Shown piece by piece: positions 19,961 through 31,240 of a stretch of DNA of 64,000 nucleotides; the stretch's first letter is position 1, and each line of letters begins with the position of its first letter. The position numbers and the translations under genes are program-made. The stretch is from assembly GCF_040115645.1 (NCBI RefSeq), contig NC_089578.1, forward strand, positions 62,001-126,000. Direction: 5' to 3'. This stretch comes from Euwallacea fornicatus. Lineage: Eukaryota > Arthropoda > Insecta > Coleoptera > Curculionidae. The notes under the pieces are model-generated. The model saw only the letters and a program-made list of their open reading frames with translations. It was not told where the DNA came from and did not search any database.

Positions 19961-21256
19961 ATATCTTCGGAACGGATCGGACCTTTTCGGATTTTTAAAC
20001 GGCGCTTTATTCAGCGTAAAAACATGCAACTTCGGTAGAATTTAAACGTCCGCGTATGGCGGTCATGGTACGTGGGACTTCCCCGAGCGGAACGACTACT
20101 CCAAGGTAGGCAACCCTCCGGCCGTCGCCTAAATTTTCTTCGTTTCCCGTCCAATCAGCTGCCGTTCCTTGCCAATTAGAAACAAAGTCGTGTTGAGTTC
20201 GGTGATAATAACAATTAATGGAGGCTGCCCGAAGGCCTCCCGATTTAAATAAAATATACTCGCACGAAAGAAGTATGTCGGCACCCACAAAGGGGAAGAA
20301 AGGAAATTTCATTTTCCGACACCAGATAAGGGCTGCCCTTTATGGCTTAATCCTCTTTCAAAAAATAAATCTCCAGCATAATCACGGTCATCGATCATCT
20401 TTAAAGCGAACAAGTACAGGACACGCGACGTTGCCAAAGCGAAGTTGATGATCTCAGTTTTCTGTAACGAATTGGAAATTCGGAGAGGAGGACAAAATTG
20501 AAGGACGAACGCGGTCCTCGCAAATTACGCGTAATTTTCGATTTTTCCTGCCGTCAGTCGGACGAACGTGTTGCTACCTCACGTCCCTGGAAAATCCACA
20601 TTTGAAAAATGCCAAAAGTTACAGGGTGTTGAACTTATTAAAAAAAAAAGGAAAAAATTAGCGATTCGAGGGGACAGAAGATATTTTAATGAAATTTGTT
20701 TTCTTTGTGTTGTGATGTTTTCTCGAGCTTTTTATCGACGGTTTCCAAGGAAAACATCGATAAAAGGGCAATTTTTCTTGCACGCTCTGCAAGAAAAATC
20801 GCCATTTTCCTACCAATTTTGCGTGATGCTTCCTATTTCCCAAATTGCCGGTTGTTATTAAAAAATGGCGCCCTTTGAGGCACATCGCTTTCATGTATCC
20901 TAGTTCGTGGTAGTCAGCTTGACTGCATATTTTAAATTTTAGTCTTGACTACGAAGCCTGACACGCAAGAACAATTTAACGACGGAGAGATGGTGCGTTT
21001 TGCCGATCTACCCAAACTAGTTATGAAAAGTGAAAAAATCGACTAAATATTTGAGGTTAAAATTTCAATAGAGCCACCTCGAGGGAAATTTCCTGACGAA
21101 CTCAAAAATTCTTGACAGACACCTCACCGAACTCTAATTTTAAAAAAAGGGAAATTTTCGATGAAATCGTCATGAGAATTTTTTTTTTTAATAGTAAAAA
21201 AGCTATTTTTCTAAGCGCCGACGGCCTGGCATTCAGAAGTGAATCGATTCTGAATG
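19961..21256. other. No gene; hairpin-rich sequence
   Basis: The open frames at 20007-20312 and 20218-20448 have no recognisable motif. Three hairpins stand out. One at 20728-20765 pairs TTTTATCGACGGTTTCC with GGAAAACATCGATAAAA. One at 20767-20803 pairs GGCAATTTTTCTTGCA with TGCAAGAAAAATCGCC. One at 21224-21265 pairs GGCCTGGCATTCAGAA with TTCTGAATGTACAGGCC. A TACAGGGTGTTGAAC terminus is near 20620. This looks like overlapping MITE debris. Confidence 0.45.
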
Positions 21257-21894
21257 TACAGGCCGTCTCAAATTCGACCCTCACCGTTGGGATCTCGGAA
21301 ACTAGAAGATGATGCGAGAAAATAAGCTTAAACGGGGGCAAAACTGCATGATTTGGCGCTCGGGCAAATGCCGTTTTCGAATTTTCGAACTTCCGAGTAC
21401 TTTCGAAGATATAAGAAAAAAAACTAAAAATTAGGAATTGAAAAACATTTTTTTAGCCCCATGTGACGAGGAAGGGCAAATCTGCGAGAACATTTCCATT
21501 GCCACTTTTCCTCCCTTTCGCGATGACGATTTCGGATTTGCCGTTCGAGTATTTCCCTGTCGAAAAACCCGATGCCAATAAGGAAAAATAAAGTCGATGA
21601 TGGTGGCCGATAAACGAAACGTCGGACGGTAGCCGAGGAACAGTGGTAATGAAAATGTGCTGGCAGATTTGCGCTTCCTCGTCAGATGAGCCTAAAAAAA
21701 TGTTTTTTGAATCTCCATTATTTAACTTTTGTTTTTTTTTATATCATCAGGAATACTCGGAAAATTAAAATTTCGAAAACGGCATTTGGTTAAGCGCTAA
21801 ATTGCTCGATTCTGCTCCTATTTAGACTTTTTCGTAGCTCCTCTAGTTTCCGAGATCTGAATGGTGAGGGTCGGAAAACCTGAATTCCCCTGTA
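21257..21894. mobile_element. Foldback MITE with arms of about 290 bp
   Basis: It is bounded by TACAGG at 21257 and CCCCTGTA ending at 21894. The two halves are inverted copies of each other with only about 50 bp between them. Shared blocks are CCCTCACC, GATCTCGGAAACTAGA, AAATGCCGTTTTCGAA, CATTTTTTTAG and GACGAGGAAG. There is no coding capacity. A fragment of the same family ends at about 22125. Confidence 0.72.
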
Positions 21895-21949
21895 TATTGC
21901 CAAATCTGTCTCTGATGATTTGCTCTTAATAAATTAAAATTATTTGGGA

Positions 21950-22125
21950 AGAAACTCAAACAAAATCTCCAATTTTTGGCTCCTTTCGGGTACCTTCGGT
22001 ACCACTTGGGAAATTCAAATTTCGAAACCGTCGAGCGCAATTTTGCTCCCCGCTAAACTTGTTCGCATCTCCTCTAGTTACCGAGATCCTAAAGGCGAAG
22101 GTCGAATTTGAAATGCCCTGTACAT
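21950..22125. mobile_element. Half copy of the same foldback MITE
   Basis: CTCTAGTTACCGAGATCCT and GAAATGCCCTGTACA match the right end of the MITE at 21257-21894. It lies about 60 bp below the donor of transporter exon 4. Confidence 0.5.
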
Positions 22126-22185
22126 TTTCGGGGACCTTAAATTGCACTTATCCCTGTACATTTCAGCATCAGAAATCACTCTTAC

Positions 22186-22407
22186 CGTAAATCCAAGCGA
22201 ACATGACGTAGGCGTGATAGTTGTCGTTGACCACAGTAAATGCCAGGACGGACAGTCCACACATGAAGACGGCGGACTGGCACAGGTACTGCCTGGCCAC
22301 CCGACATTCTGAGGTTTTGTGGAGGACCAGGGTACTGAAAATGATGCATCCCAAGGAGCAAGCAAGACCCAGGTAGACTTGTATCAGTACTATCCCGTCA
22401 TTTAAAC
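22186..22407 (-). CDS. SLC16-like transporter, exon 4
   Basis: The acceptor is CACTTTTAG and the donor is TACG|GTAAGA. It contributes 73 whole codons encoding helices 8 to 10: IVLIQVYLGLACSLGCIIF, QSAVFMCGLSVLAFTVV and YHAYVMFAWIYG. The polar stretch LHKTSECRVARQYL sits between the first two. The intron to exon 3 (22408-26415) contains a foldback MITE and a mariner-like element. About 60 bp downstream of the donor is a TACAGGG-type MITE terminus. The open frame in this exon that is longer than the coding one is only an out-of-frame shadow. Confidence 0.87.
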
Positions 22408-23235
22408 CTAAAAGTGATAAGCAGTGTTGCCAATTGTAGGAAAAATACTCTAATTCTTCTCCGATTGGTACCGATTAAGGTTCGTTTCGAATTGATTTTT
22501 GTCGATTTCGTGTAGTTAGGCCGAACTCAACCAAATGAAAAAAAACATTTTTTTTTGCATTTTTCACACGTTTACATGACTTTAATTGGCACTTCTCAGT
22601 CAAATTCATGACTTCCATGTCGTTCATTCATGCCAAATTGCCTTCGATGGGGAAAACGTTTTTTTCCGACTAACAAAAAAAAACAAAATTTACGACAGAA
22701 GGCAGACTGCAAAGTGCCTCTTTTGACGTCCGGGCTGCAAAGTGAGCTTTTGTCGCCCGGGCATTAAAGGTCACATTTCATCACTTGTAGAACCTCCATT
22801 GCTGGTGATGTTTGAAATGTTTGTCGCACGGCCGTGAAGTTATAAAATTATGAAAAAAAAGTATTAACGCGATATTTTTTGCATCCAGGTGCTTTTCAGG
22901 CGTAAATTTACTGAAATATTGAAGTTTCAAACCTTCGCGGTCGACTTTAAACCACTTACCGCCCTAGAAGCGTAAGCAAAATCCCATAGAGCACGTAACT
23001 CTCTTATCATCCTAGGACGGTAAGGAAGTTCCGTTCCCCTTCCTAGCTGTGAAATACACCATGCTGCGTTCCAAACTGACATTCTCAGCACTTAAAAAAA
23101 AACTGTGCAAAAACGAATTTATTGCGATTTTTGGAAGTTGAAAAATTGTTTAAAGTTGTCCCTGTGTCAGAATAGGGGTCGAAAACACGACTATGCGTCT
23201 TCAACGGTCAAAGCTCCCTTAGGTATACCCATGTG
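22408..23235. other. Intronic sequence, nothing recognised
   Basis: Part of transporter intron 3. It contains a tandem-like pair, GACGTCCGGGCTGCAAAGTG and GTCGCCCGGGCATTAAAGG, but no open frame of note. Confidence 0.45.
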
Positions 23236-24003
23236 TACAGGGTGTCCCGTTTTCGTAGTAATCTTGGGATGTCTCGACCGTTAGCAAAGGTTGGGAGATG
23301 CGGTTTCCTCGAACCTGTGTGACGTCTTAGTCAAACTGATGATGACGTCGACAGAACCGGTCCAGCTGTCTTGGTTTATGCACTACCGGGCGTTTTTGAA
23401 AATATTGCATCTTGGAGCCCCCTCGAAATTAAAAATGTAGAAACGGTGTCGGATAGAGATGTTTACGAGGAATTCAGTGGCGTACTCAGATTTTGTTCAT
23501 AATTCACAGTTTTCGAGATATGGGCCGATTTATTAATTATGTTTTTCTTAATCGAGTCACCCTGTATATTTTTACCTACTCTGATTGCCTGAATTGTCTC
23601 GATTTCAAAAAGACGAAACTCACTACGGCTACTTCAAATAATATTGCCACAAATTGACATTTTCTGCTAGAGGCGGCCATTTTTAAAATAAAATAATTAG
23701 TAACAATTATAATTGTTAATAATGGAATAAAATCTGAGCACGCCACTGGATCCCACGTAAAAATCTCTGTCTGACACAGTTTTTACATATTCAATAACTT
23801 TCTGCATGTTCAAACTATTTGGGTTCGAAACTGCCGTATTCTCAAAAACGCCCTGTAGAGCACAAACTAACATTGCTGGATCAGTTCTGTCAACGTCATC
23901 ATTAGTTTCCCTAAAAAGCACCCAAAGCGAAGCCCACATCTTTCAATTTTTGCTAATAACCCAGTTGTGGCATGATTGCAAACCAAAAAGGGACACCCTG
24001 TAC
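23236..24003. mobile_element. Foldback MITE of a mariner-like family
   Basis: The termini are TACAGGGTGTCCC at 23236 and its complement ending at 24003. The arms are inverted copies over about 290 bp. A second motif in each arm (TACCGGGCG at 23383; CGCCCTGTA ending near 23857) lies 146-147 bp inside. Between the arms is a stray CACCCTGTA end at about 23565. The right arm is open on the minus strand for 80 codons (23697-23939), probably by chance. Confidence 0.68.
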
Positions 24004-24221
24004 AATGTATCCGATTGTATGGGGTTTCAGTTCCGGTAACGGGAGGGTGAGCAAAATTTGGGGTCAACCAGGAGTGTTCGAGTAAAAAAATTTCCTGGAA
24101 GCAAGAAATACAGCAGGAAAAACTAAGTTTTTCCATCTGCGCACGTTTCCAAGAGCTTTTGCGCAATTCTCGATCCGTCGACCATAAATGACCGCGTTAC
24201 ACGACGCAACTGCGGGCAATC

Positions 24222-26146
24222 TACAGGGTGAGTCATGATGACTGGACCGAACTTCAGGACTGAATTTTTTGTTTGAAAACGGTGTTGGTTTGTTGCTGAA
24301 ATCATAATCTGGCAACGTCCCGCTATGAAAATACAGGGTGTTAAAGATTCATTTAAAAAACTCAAATTTATTAGTATTTCCAAAAATAATTGAGATATTT
24401 AGGTGACATATTACACTCTTTAACAGTTAACTATGAAGATTTTTTTAAATGTATAACCAATCATTTTAGTTTCACCAGTGACGTACGCTCGGGGACAACT
24501 TAGCGGAATTTTATCAAAAAAAATGGTACGCCGCTGATTTTTTTGACCCATAAATTATTTTCAGAGCTCCCTTGTTGATGTGGAAGAGAAACGCTCCCGT
24601 GATATATTTTTTTCAAACGGTTATTTTTCGAGTAAAACAATAAAAATTGTAGTGTACGTGCATGGTCAGTTTTGAAAACTGGACAATCGGTCATTTTCTA
24701 CGTGAATATTTGTTACTTTAAAGCACGTTGTCGTTTCAACATTCCTCTTTGGTGTTTCACGTATTTAATTTGACAAATAACGAAACAATAATAACAATAA
24801 ACAGGCAGAAAAATAGATATTAATGAATCTGTGTGTATGGTTGACTTTACTCCAAGAGAAACAGCAGACCTACTTTGCGCGTATGGATTTGGCAATGGAA
24901 CCACCGGAGCAGCTAGAAGGGCATATCAGAGGAGATGTCCTGAAAGGAGAATTCCGAGCTGTCGGGTATTTAGCGGAACCTTCCAAACCCCTTGTGAAAT
25001 TGGCCTTCCACGGGTCCAAGAAGCTGAAGCGCCACATGGAGAAAATGCCATTCAGGACGAGGTTTCTGTGGTCGATTCAGTTTTAGAGAATCTCGCTGGC
25101 AGTACCCGTCAAACTGCACTGCGTCTTAAGGTTAGACCGAAGTTGAAATTTTCGGGAGCGACCAATCCATCTTTACTAAACTTCGAATTAGAAATTTTCC
25201 AAATTACCACTAGTATTCATTGAACAATCCCAACGGGACGGGAAGCGGAAGATTCCAGCAACGGTTCGCAATAAATTTTCCGGAGGGAGCCTGCGACGAA
25301 GCAACACTTGAATTGGAAAAACTTCGAAGTCGCGCTAATGCGGACACTTCTCGAAACTTTCTCGAAAATCGGTTGTTTGTTTAACTGGAAGATTTTCCAT
25401 CAAAAATCAGAGATGTTTTTCCACAGCGACGGTGGAGCTCCCCACAGTGGCAGAGCAGGCACCGGTTGGTTAAGCGATCGTTCAGATGAGAGACGGATCG
25501 GTCCGGTACGGTGGCCGGCAAGAAATCCCGATTTGAACCCACTGGACTTCTCGCGGAGATTTTCGATCCGATTAGTCCATTTGCTTTGGTGTTCGACTTG
25601 CTATTTCTTACTTGGAGTTGTACGTTCGTTGAACTTAAGTTGGCAATCTGTTGCCATAGAATTGCCATAAGTCAATCATGATATTTTTGAAATTAATTAG
25701 CGAAGTGCGCTGTAAACTGATTTTTATTTTTTTTACTCGAAAACTTCGCGTTAGAGAGAAAAAATTATTAAGAGGGCGCTTTTCTTCCAAATTAATGGAG
25801 TGCTCTAAAAATATTTTTTTTTGTGGAGAAAAACCAGGGACGTACCATTTTTTTCGGTAAAGTTGCGGCTGGATGCGCCCGCAGTCGCGCCACTGGTGAA
25901 ATTGAAACGATTCGTTATGCGTTAAAAGAAAACCTTCGTGGTCAGCTGTTAAAAGGGGCAAAATGTCGTCTAGATATCTCAATTATTTTCGGATGTTAAT
26001 TGATTAATGAGTTTTTCGAATTACTTTAAACGCTTCCCGGCATTTCCACAACGAGGCATCTGCGGCTCCCAATAGCGAACCAACGCTATTTTCGAAAGAG
26101 GACTCCAGCTCCGACGTCCGGTCCACTGTCCACGACCCACCCCGTA
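24222..26146 (+). mobile_element. Mariner-like element with two-step terminal repeats
   Basis: The outer termini are TACAGGGTGAGTCATGATG at 24222 and the complement of TACGGGGTGGGTCGTGG ending at 26146. A second TACAGGGTGTTAAAG starts exactly 110 bp inside the left end; its counterpart on the right is degenerate. Long arms share AAAATAATTGAGATAT and TTTTGTTTGAAA-like blocks. The element at 33503-34775 is the same family, inverted. Confidence 0.72.
24831..25600 (+). pseudogene. Mariner-like transposase relic
   Basis: The N-terminal part (24831-25130) reads FTPRETADLLCAYGFGNGTT and RAYQRRCPERRIPS, the usual YGEARxNxRxAxRLY...FPNRRxPS pattern. The C-terminal part (about 25400-25600) reads HSDGGAPHSGRAGTGWLSD and WPARNPDLNPLDFSRRFSIR. 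The central domain with the first catalytic Asp is missing, so the element is internally deleted. Confidence 0.68.
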
Positions 26147-26415
26147 CGTCCAGCGCACCCCAATTCAATTCCGAAGTTCTTCATGGAAATTTCGAGTTTA
26201 TTTTCCGGATAAACATTTTGTTTTCACGTATACATTCGGAAGCAGCATCCCCATGCTACTCCTAATTTCATATTCAGTTCAGGCGTTGCCTTAGTGCTTT
26301 CCAGTTAAGTTTCAAAAGCTCCTGAACTTTGGGAGCATCAGCTTGTCGACGATGCAAATTCCGAACTTAGTTTACCTATTTTCGAGCAATATAAATCTAG
26401 GACGATGCAACTTAC
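26147..26415. other. Intron start region, nothing recognised
   Basis: Intronic sequence between transporter exon 3 and the transposon at 24222-26146. No motif seen. Confidence 0.4.
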
Positions 26416-26714
26416 CCTCCACTTTCGCCTGATAGGCCAAATAGAACAGGGGGGTGTTTATCCCGAATGAGGTGATGGCCGTCGAAAATAAAAGGATCCG
26501 AACCGTCGTGCTCTTCAACGCAGTCAGGTCGAAAAACGGGGGTTTATCGTCCGCCCGGTTCTTCTCTCTGATTTTCCTCTTTTGATTTTTAATGTGCAGG
26601 ATGGCGCGCCTTTGCGGATGATACAGCGATGCTGACCTGTAGAACGTCCCCAGGATAAACGTTATTGATAACGTCCCCGTAACTCCTTGCAGCCCCAGTC
26701 TCCAACCCATTGAG
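26416..26714 (-). CDS. SLC16-like transporter, exon 3
   Basis: The acceptor is ATTTTAG and the donor is GGAGG|GTAAGT. It encodes helix 6 (MGWRLGLQGVTGTLSITFIL), then a long charged loop (YHPQRRAILHIKNQKRK...) that matches the cytosolic loop between helices 6 and 7 of MCTs. Helix 7 follows (RILLFSTAITSFGINTPLFY). The intron before it is only 365 bp. The exon leaves one base (G), which completes a Gly codon in the next exon. There is no frameshift or stop, and codon phase agrees on both sides. Confidence 0.88.
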
Positions 26715-27079
26715 CTAAAATCATGATTTATTACTCAAAAGGGAATATTTAGCGTCGCAGTGGGACCACGCGAATCGTTTCGAACTGTCTCTATATGGCC
26801 TTAAATAGGAGATATTCAAATTTTAAACGTCCTGAACGCTTGGAGGGAAAGAGCGACCCCCAAAATTTAATTCGCCCTCATGGCCATCACATAAATTTGC
26901 GACAGAAACAAATCGCTTCTAGTTGAGTCTGAGCCCAAGTGTTTAGTTAAACGGATAAGCGTGCGAGTTGGGTACGAAGACCATGAAAAATAAATGAGGT
27001 CAGAACTTTAGTTCAACTTCCTTCCAAGTTTCTGGGGAAAATTGTAATATTTATTGGGAAAATTTGAAAGCCGACTCAC

Positions 27080-27244
27080 CTGACCATTACTTTGATCAAC
27101 GCCGACATCAGTGCCATCCCAATTCCGGTCCCGGAGACTACAAAGACTTCGACGAACTCCCTCCTTCTCTTGAAGTACTGCGCTACCATGAGGGTGGAAC
27201 AGTCCCTGGTGACCCCCACGCCTACACCGATGACGGTGCCGTAG
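27080..27244 (-). CDS. SLC16-like transporter, exon 2 (visible numbering)
   Basis: The acceptor is CCCTTTCAG and the donor is CAG|GTGAGT. The 55 codons join the previous exon after an intron of about 24.2 kb (27245-51432). They encode SYGTVIGVGVG, then TRDCSTLMVAQYFKRRREF and the helix VEVFVVSGTGIGMALMSALI. A YF-(K/R)RR motif followed by a small-residue-rich helix is the signature between helices 4 and 5 of SLC16 proteins, and it is the strongest evidence for the family. The exon ends in AG, which forms Ser with the first base of the next exon. Confidence 0.88.
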
Positions 27245-27636
27245 CTGAAAGGGCAAATGCGATGATATTTCCCTTCGTTCCAGAAGCCCGGCAAAAGAAT
27301 CCCCGTCCCTGGGGTCTGAGTGCCAACGAGGTTCTACGGCACTCCAGCGTTCTACAGGGCGATCCGCAACGCAACCGACGCACAGCAGACGCGCGCGCAG
27401 GTGCCCGCAGGATGTGGATTTTTTGTATTAAGTTTTTCTGAGTCGCTCAGCATCGGCTTCAGAGGGCAAATAAGAAAATTTGAAAATTTTGGAAAAGAGA
27501 ACTTGGAAAAATTCCGCATTTCTGGAAAGAACGGAACGATCAAATTTGGAAAATGTTTTTTGATTTATTGACGTTCGCGCAAAATTTGAGGCGGCTGAAA
27601 GCCCAGTTGGGGGGTAAGTGGGCAACCTCAAAATTA
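27245..27636. other. Intronic sequence, nothing recognised
   Basis: Start of the large transporter intron. Plus and minus open frames here are shadows of exon 2 or chance. No transposon terminus is seen before 27637. Confidence 0.4.
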
Positions 27637-29429
27637 TACAGGGTGGCGGATATGTGTGAAACAACGTTTGTCTCTTTTAAAGAAATTAGAGATAGAAGGA
27701 AAACGTTTAAACAAAAGTTTTTTTGGGCTAATTCTCTCGCATACAATGATGACCGTGAAATTTTCCTATATCTCACGTCCGGGATGTCTAACCTTTTTTT
27801 TCCAAATGACAATCTACGACTTTTCGTCCTTTTTTGGAATGGGCGTCCCTTTCCACATACCACTCTATTAAAATTTGGGGGGGAGGTTGCAGGGGGAAAA
27901 TTTTGAAATAAGATTCAGTCACGATTGTAATGTTACAATTCATTATTTCACGTGCGCCCATGACTGTCGGTTTCATTTTTTCGCCGGTTATTGAAATTTA
28001 CCGCAAACTCTCGAAATTTCGACTGTTAGGTGCAATAGGAAAATTTAGTCTTTGTATAAGACTTTGCCTTACAGTTGCCATCCCTTATTTTCCGAAATGC
28101 ATCGTCTGTTCGACCCCTCAGGCCGTTTAAATTGTTTGGTCAACCCTTATACACTTTGTCCTTTACGCGGCCCCATAAAAAAATCGCAGGGGGTTAAATC
28201 GGGCGATCGAGCGGGCCATTCCACTGCTCCTCTCCTTCCAAACCATTCGTTGGGGAACATATTGTTTAAATAATTCCTCACTTCTAGTCGATAGTGAGGC
28301 GGAGCTGCATCTTGTTGAGGCCAAATTTCATTTCGATTTGAATGAGAGGTTTCTACTGCAGGAGTAAGATTCTGGATCAATAGATTTAAGTGCCGTTTCG
28401 CTGTTAAAATTTCTTCTAAGGAAAATGGTCCAATACCAAGAATGCCTTATTTTTTTAGGACGTTACGGGTGATTTTGTATTACTCAGTAAGGGTTCTTTT
28501 GCGACCAATATCGACAATTATGTCAATCGGCTGATCTGTTCGGCGTAAGAGTCGCCTCACGAGGAAGCAGAATTTTGGGCGTAAAATGTGGGTTTTGTTG
28601 AAATAAACTGCTCGTAGTTTTGCAAAACTGTAACCTCCTGTCAAAATCATCTCCGGAAAGTTCTTGCAACACCTGTATTTCGTATGGGTGAAATTTCTCC
28701 AGTTTTAGGAGTCTACAAAATGAAGTCTGAGTGACGTTGTAGACTCTCTCCAGCTCTCTGGTAGATGCTGTTGGGTTGTCTTAACTTCCAATAGCAACTC
28801 TAAGACTTCGTTACCATCAGTCGCTGATTTTAATCGAGCTGTCTGAAGTTTATCTCGAACACTGGCTGTCTCCCTGTATTTTTCTATTACTTTGGACACC
28901 CTGATTGGTTAACGGCTGCTCGGTTAGGATCAACATGGTTAAAAAGCCCTCACACTTCCTGTTGGGGATCTTTTTCTGTCTCCAAAATAAACCATTATTA
29001 AAACATCGACACGTTCTTTTTCGGTTAAATATACCGTTTTGTACCACTTTGACTGAACTTTACCAATAAACATAGAAAATTTTTCAATACCCAGCAAAAA
29101 ATGAAACCGATGGCCATAGGCGCACGTAAAATAATGAATTCTAATGTTAGAAGTATTATTTTTCAAAATTTTCCCCGTGCAACCCCCCAACAATTTATGG
29201 AGTGGTATGTAAGAGACGCCCATTCCAAAAAGGACAAAAAGTCATAGATTGCCATTTGAAAGAAAAAAGTTAGACATCCCAGACGTGAGACTCTGAGATA
29301 TGGAAAACCTTCAAGGTCGTCATTATATGCGAAAGAATTAGTCCCAAAATTTTCATTTAAACGTTTTTTTTCTATCTCCAATATTTCAAAAGACATCAAA
29401 ATTACCCTATACATATGGGCCACTCTGTA
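27637..29429 (-). mobile_element. Mariner-like element with inverted repeats of about 280 bp
   Basis: The termini are TACAGGGTGGCGG at 27637 and the complement of TACAGAGTGGCCC ending at 29429. The arms, 27637-27910 and 29160-29429, are inverted copies. Both contain GGAGATAGAA-like sequence, AAACGTTTAAA, CATACAATGATGACC or its variant, GGATGTCTAAC and GGAATGGGCGTC. They flank a minus-strand transposase relic. This is one of the clearest long-TIR elements in the window. Confidence 0.78.
28147..29050 (-). pseudogene. Mariner-like (DD41D-spaced) transposase relic
   Basis: The N-terminus near 28850-29047 reads YLTEKERVDVLIMVYFGDRK, a standard start for the family. Near 28700-28890, KYRETASVRDKLQTARLKSA is the linker. 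The C-terminal part reads QQDAAPPHYRLEVRNYLNNM and WPARSPDLTPCDFFMG. I count 41 residues between the Asp of QQDAAP and the Asp of PCD. Frameshifts lie in the middle (28400-28700). Confidence 0.72.
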
Positions 29430-29455
29430 TGCATTTTTTTAACCCTGATGAAATA

Positions 29456-30344
29456 TACGGGGTATTATATAACTTCGGGAGCCTATTCTCTCACTAAAAT
29501 AAAGGTTATTTTGTTATATAAACTATGTCCCAATAATGCTTCGTTGTGGAAATACAGGGTGTGCAACTTTCATTAAAACGCGGTACGCCAGTGTTTTTTG
29601 TCAATATTTCTTTCTTTTTTAATTGTTTTTTCGATTTGGAAGCGAGGTCTCTTTTGATTTATTAAATTGTTTTAGCATTTGAATTGATGACGTTTTACTA
29701 GCAAGATTGGACGCGGGAGTCCCAAGCTTGGCCAGCTCGCAGTCCGGATACGAACCCTTCAGACTTTTATCTATGGGGTCGCCTCAAGTCACTCGTGCAT
29801 CGGATACCTGTATTGGATGAAAATACCTTAAGAAATCGACTAATCCAAAGGTGCAATGCCATGAGAAATGTCCAGGGGTTTTTGAACGAGTGAGGCAATC
29901 CATGACGAGACGATTGTAATCGTGCGTTTTTTCAGGAGATGGTTGTCACTTTCGACACTTGCTTTGATTCTGTGTCAGAAATGACTCTTTTCATAATTGC
30001 TGTTTGCCGTTAAAAAATAAAAATAAATAAAAATGGCTCGCTATTAATTCACGAATAACAGTGACGTTACGGCGCTCTGCAGTGTCTTTGATTTTTTTTT
30101 ATCGAATACTATGCGTCCTACGGAGAAACGTCAAAAAAATCTTTTAGCTTTTAAATCGAAGAAACAATTAAAACAGAAAAATAATATTGAAAAAGAACAT
30201 TGGCGTGCCACGTAATTTTTTAATGAAACACTTGCACACCCTGTAGTTTCGTAACAAAGCATTTTTCGGTTAGTTTATGTAACAAAATTAGCTTCATATC
30301 GGTGACAGAACGCGCCCCCGAACTAGCTTAGGAAACACCCTGTA
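29456..30344 (+). mobile_element. Short mariner-like element with doubled termini
   Basis: The outer ends are TACGGGGTATTATATAAC at 29456 and CACCCTGTA ending at 30344. Inner ends are TACAGGGTGTGCAAC at 29553 and CACACCCTGTA ending at 30245. The spacing is 97 bp on the left and 99 on the right. The outer 97-99 bp segments are inverted copies of each other up to the inner termini. Confidence 0.7.
29700..29910 (+). pseudogene. Mariner-like transposase C-terminal fragment
   Basis: The plus strand reads AWPARSPDTNPSDFYLWGRL, then KSLVHRIPVLDENTLRNRLI and CNAMRNVQGFLNE. This is the last DDE motif and tail. Upstream catalytic parts are deleted. Confidence 0.65.
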
Positions 30345-31240
30345 TAAACAAGAATTAATAACATGAGAGTAAATTTATTTTTACATCTTTCTGTGCTCTT
30401 GTCCGTTTTTGCAGAAATCGTTCGTTATTAAAAAAAAATAAAATTTTTGATTCGGTGCCAAAAAAATCACATCGAACGGAAAGAAATTGTGAACAGTCAG
30501 AAGAAAATTGTAAATTTCACAATAATTTATCATTTCCAAAGAAAGTTTGGAGTGAATGTGTGGGCACGTGTTGTGGGACTGCATTGGATTGGGCCGCTTA
30601 CTTCACCGTAGAGACCGCAGCCCGGTTGGCCACCGCGACGACCGGATTTGAATAAATGTGACTTTTTGCCCCTGTGGGACTTTAAAGGTATTTATCTATT
30701 CAATGCCGATTGCAACTAAGGAAGATTTGTGGAAATGCAGCGGCAATAAATGCACCATTAGAAAAAATTACACGCAATTATCGAACGGGGTGGACTTTAA
30801 CTTTCGACGAAGGGTGCGTCTACAGTAGCGGTCAAGAGGGGAAGGAGATTTTCACTGCAATCGAGGCCATTTGGACATCATCGCAAAAAACCCCCCGGGT
30901 GCCGTCTATGGGGCCGCGCTCGTGTTCGGAGAAATCTCCGCAATGATTTTTCAAGAGGTCTGAGTTCGGGCACTCCTCACAGCGGCAAATTAAGAAAAAG
31001 TGAACTGATTGTTATGGTTGAATTAATAGAGTAACACGAACGTCTTCGGCAGTTTTCTTCAAAAATCATCAGCAAACTCAACTTTTCTCCAAATTTTCAT
31101 TTAAAACTCTTCCATTCACGTGACACTTTCTAGATCCAGCAACACTAAAATCATTAGTTTGGTCATTTTTCTATTATTGGTCGCGAGTCTTCAGAAAACA
31201 CCGACCTATCTCCGATATATGGGGCACCCTGTATATACAC
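30345..31240 (+). pseudogene. Mariner-like C-terminal fragment and element end
   Basis: At about 30580-30720 the plus strand reads GWPPRRPDLNKCDFLPLWDF, a decayed DDE motif, then YLFNADCN. A right terminus CACCCTGTA ends near 31233. The left end was not identified. The remaining sequence is non-coding. Confidence 0.5.

Noticed and set aside
19649..20312. Minus-strand frames of 126 and 101 codons as possible genes
   Set aside because: Only the low-coordinate end shows transposase similarity; the rest has no motif and no splice signals.
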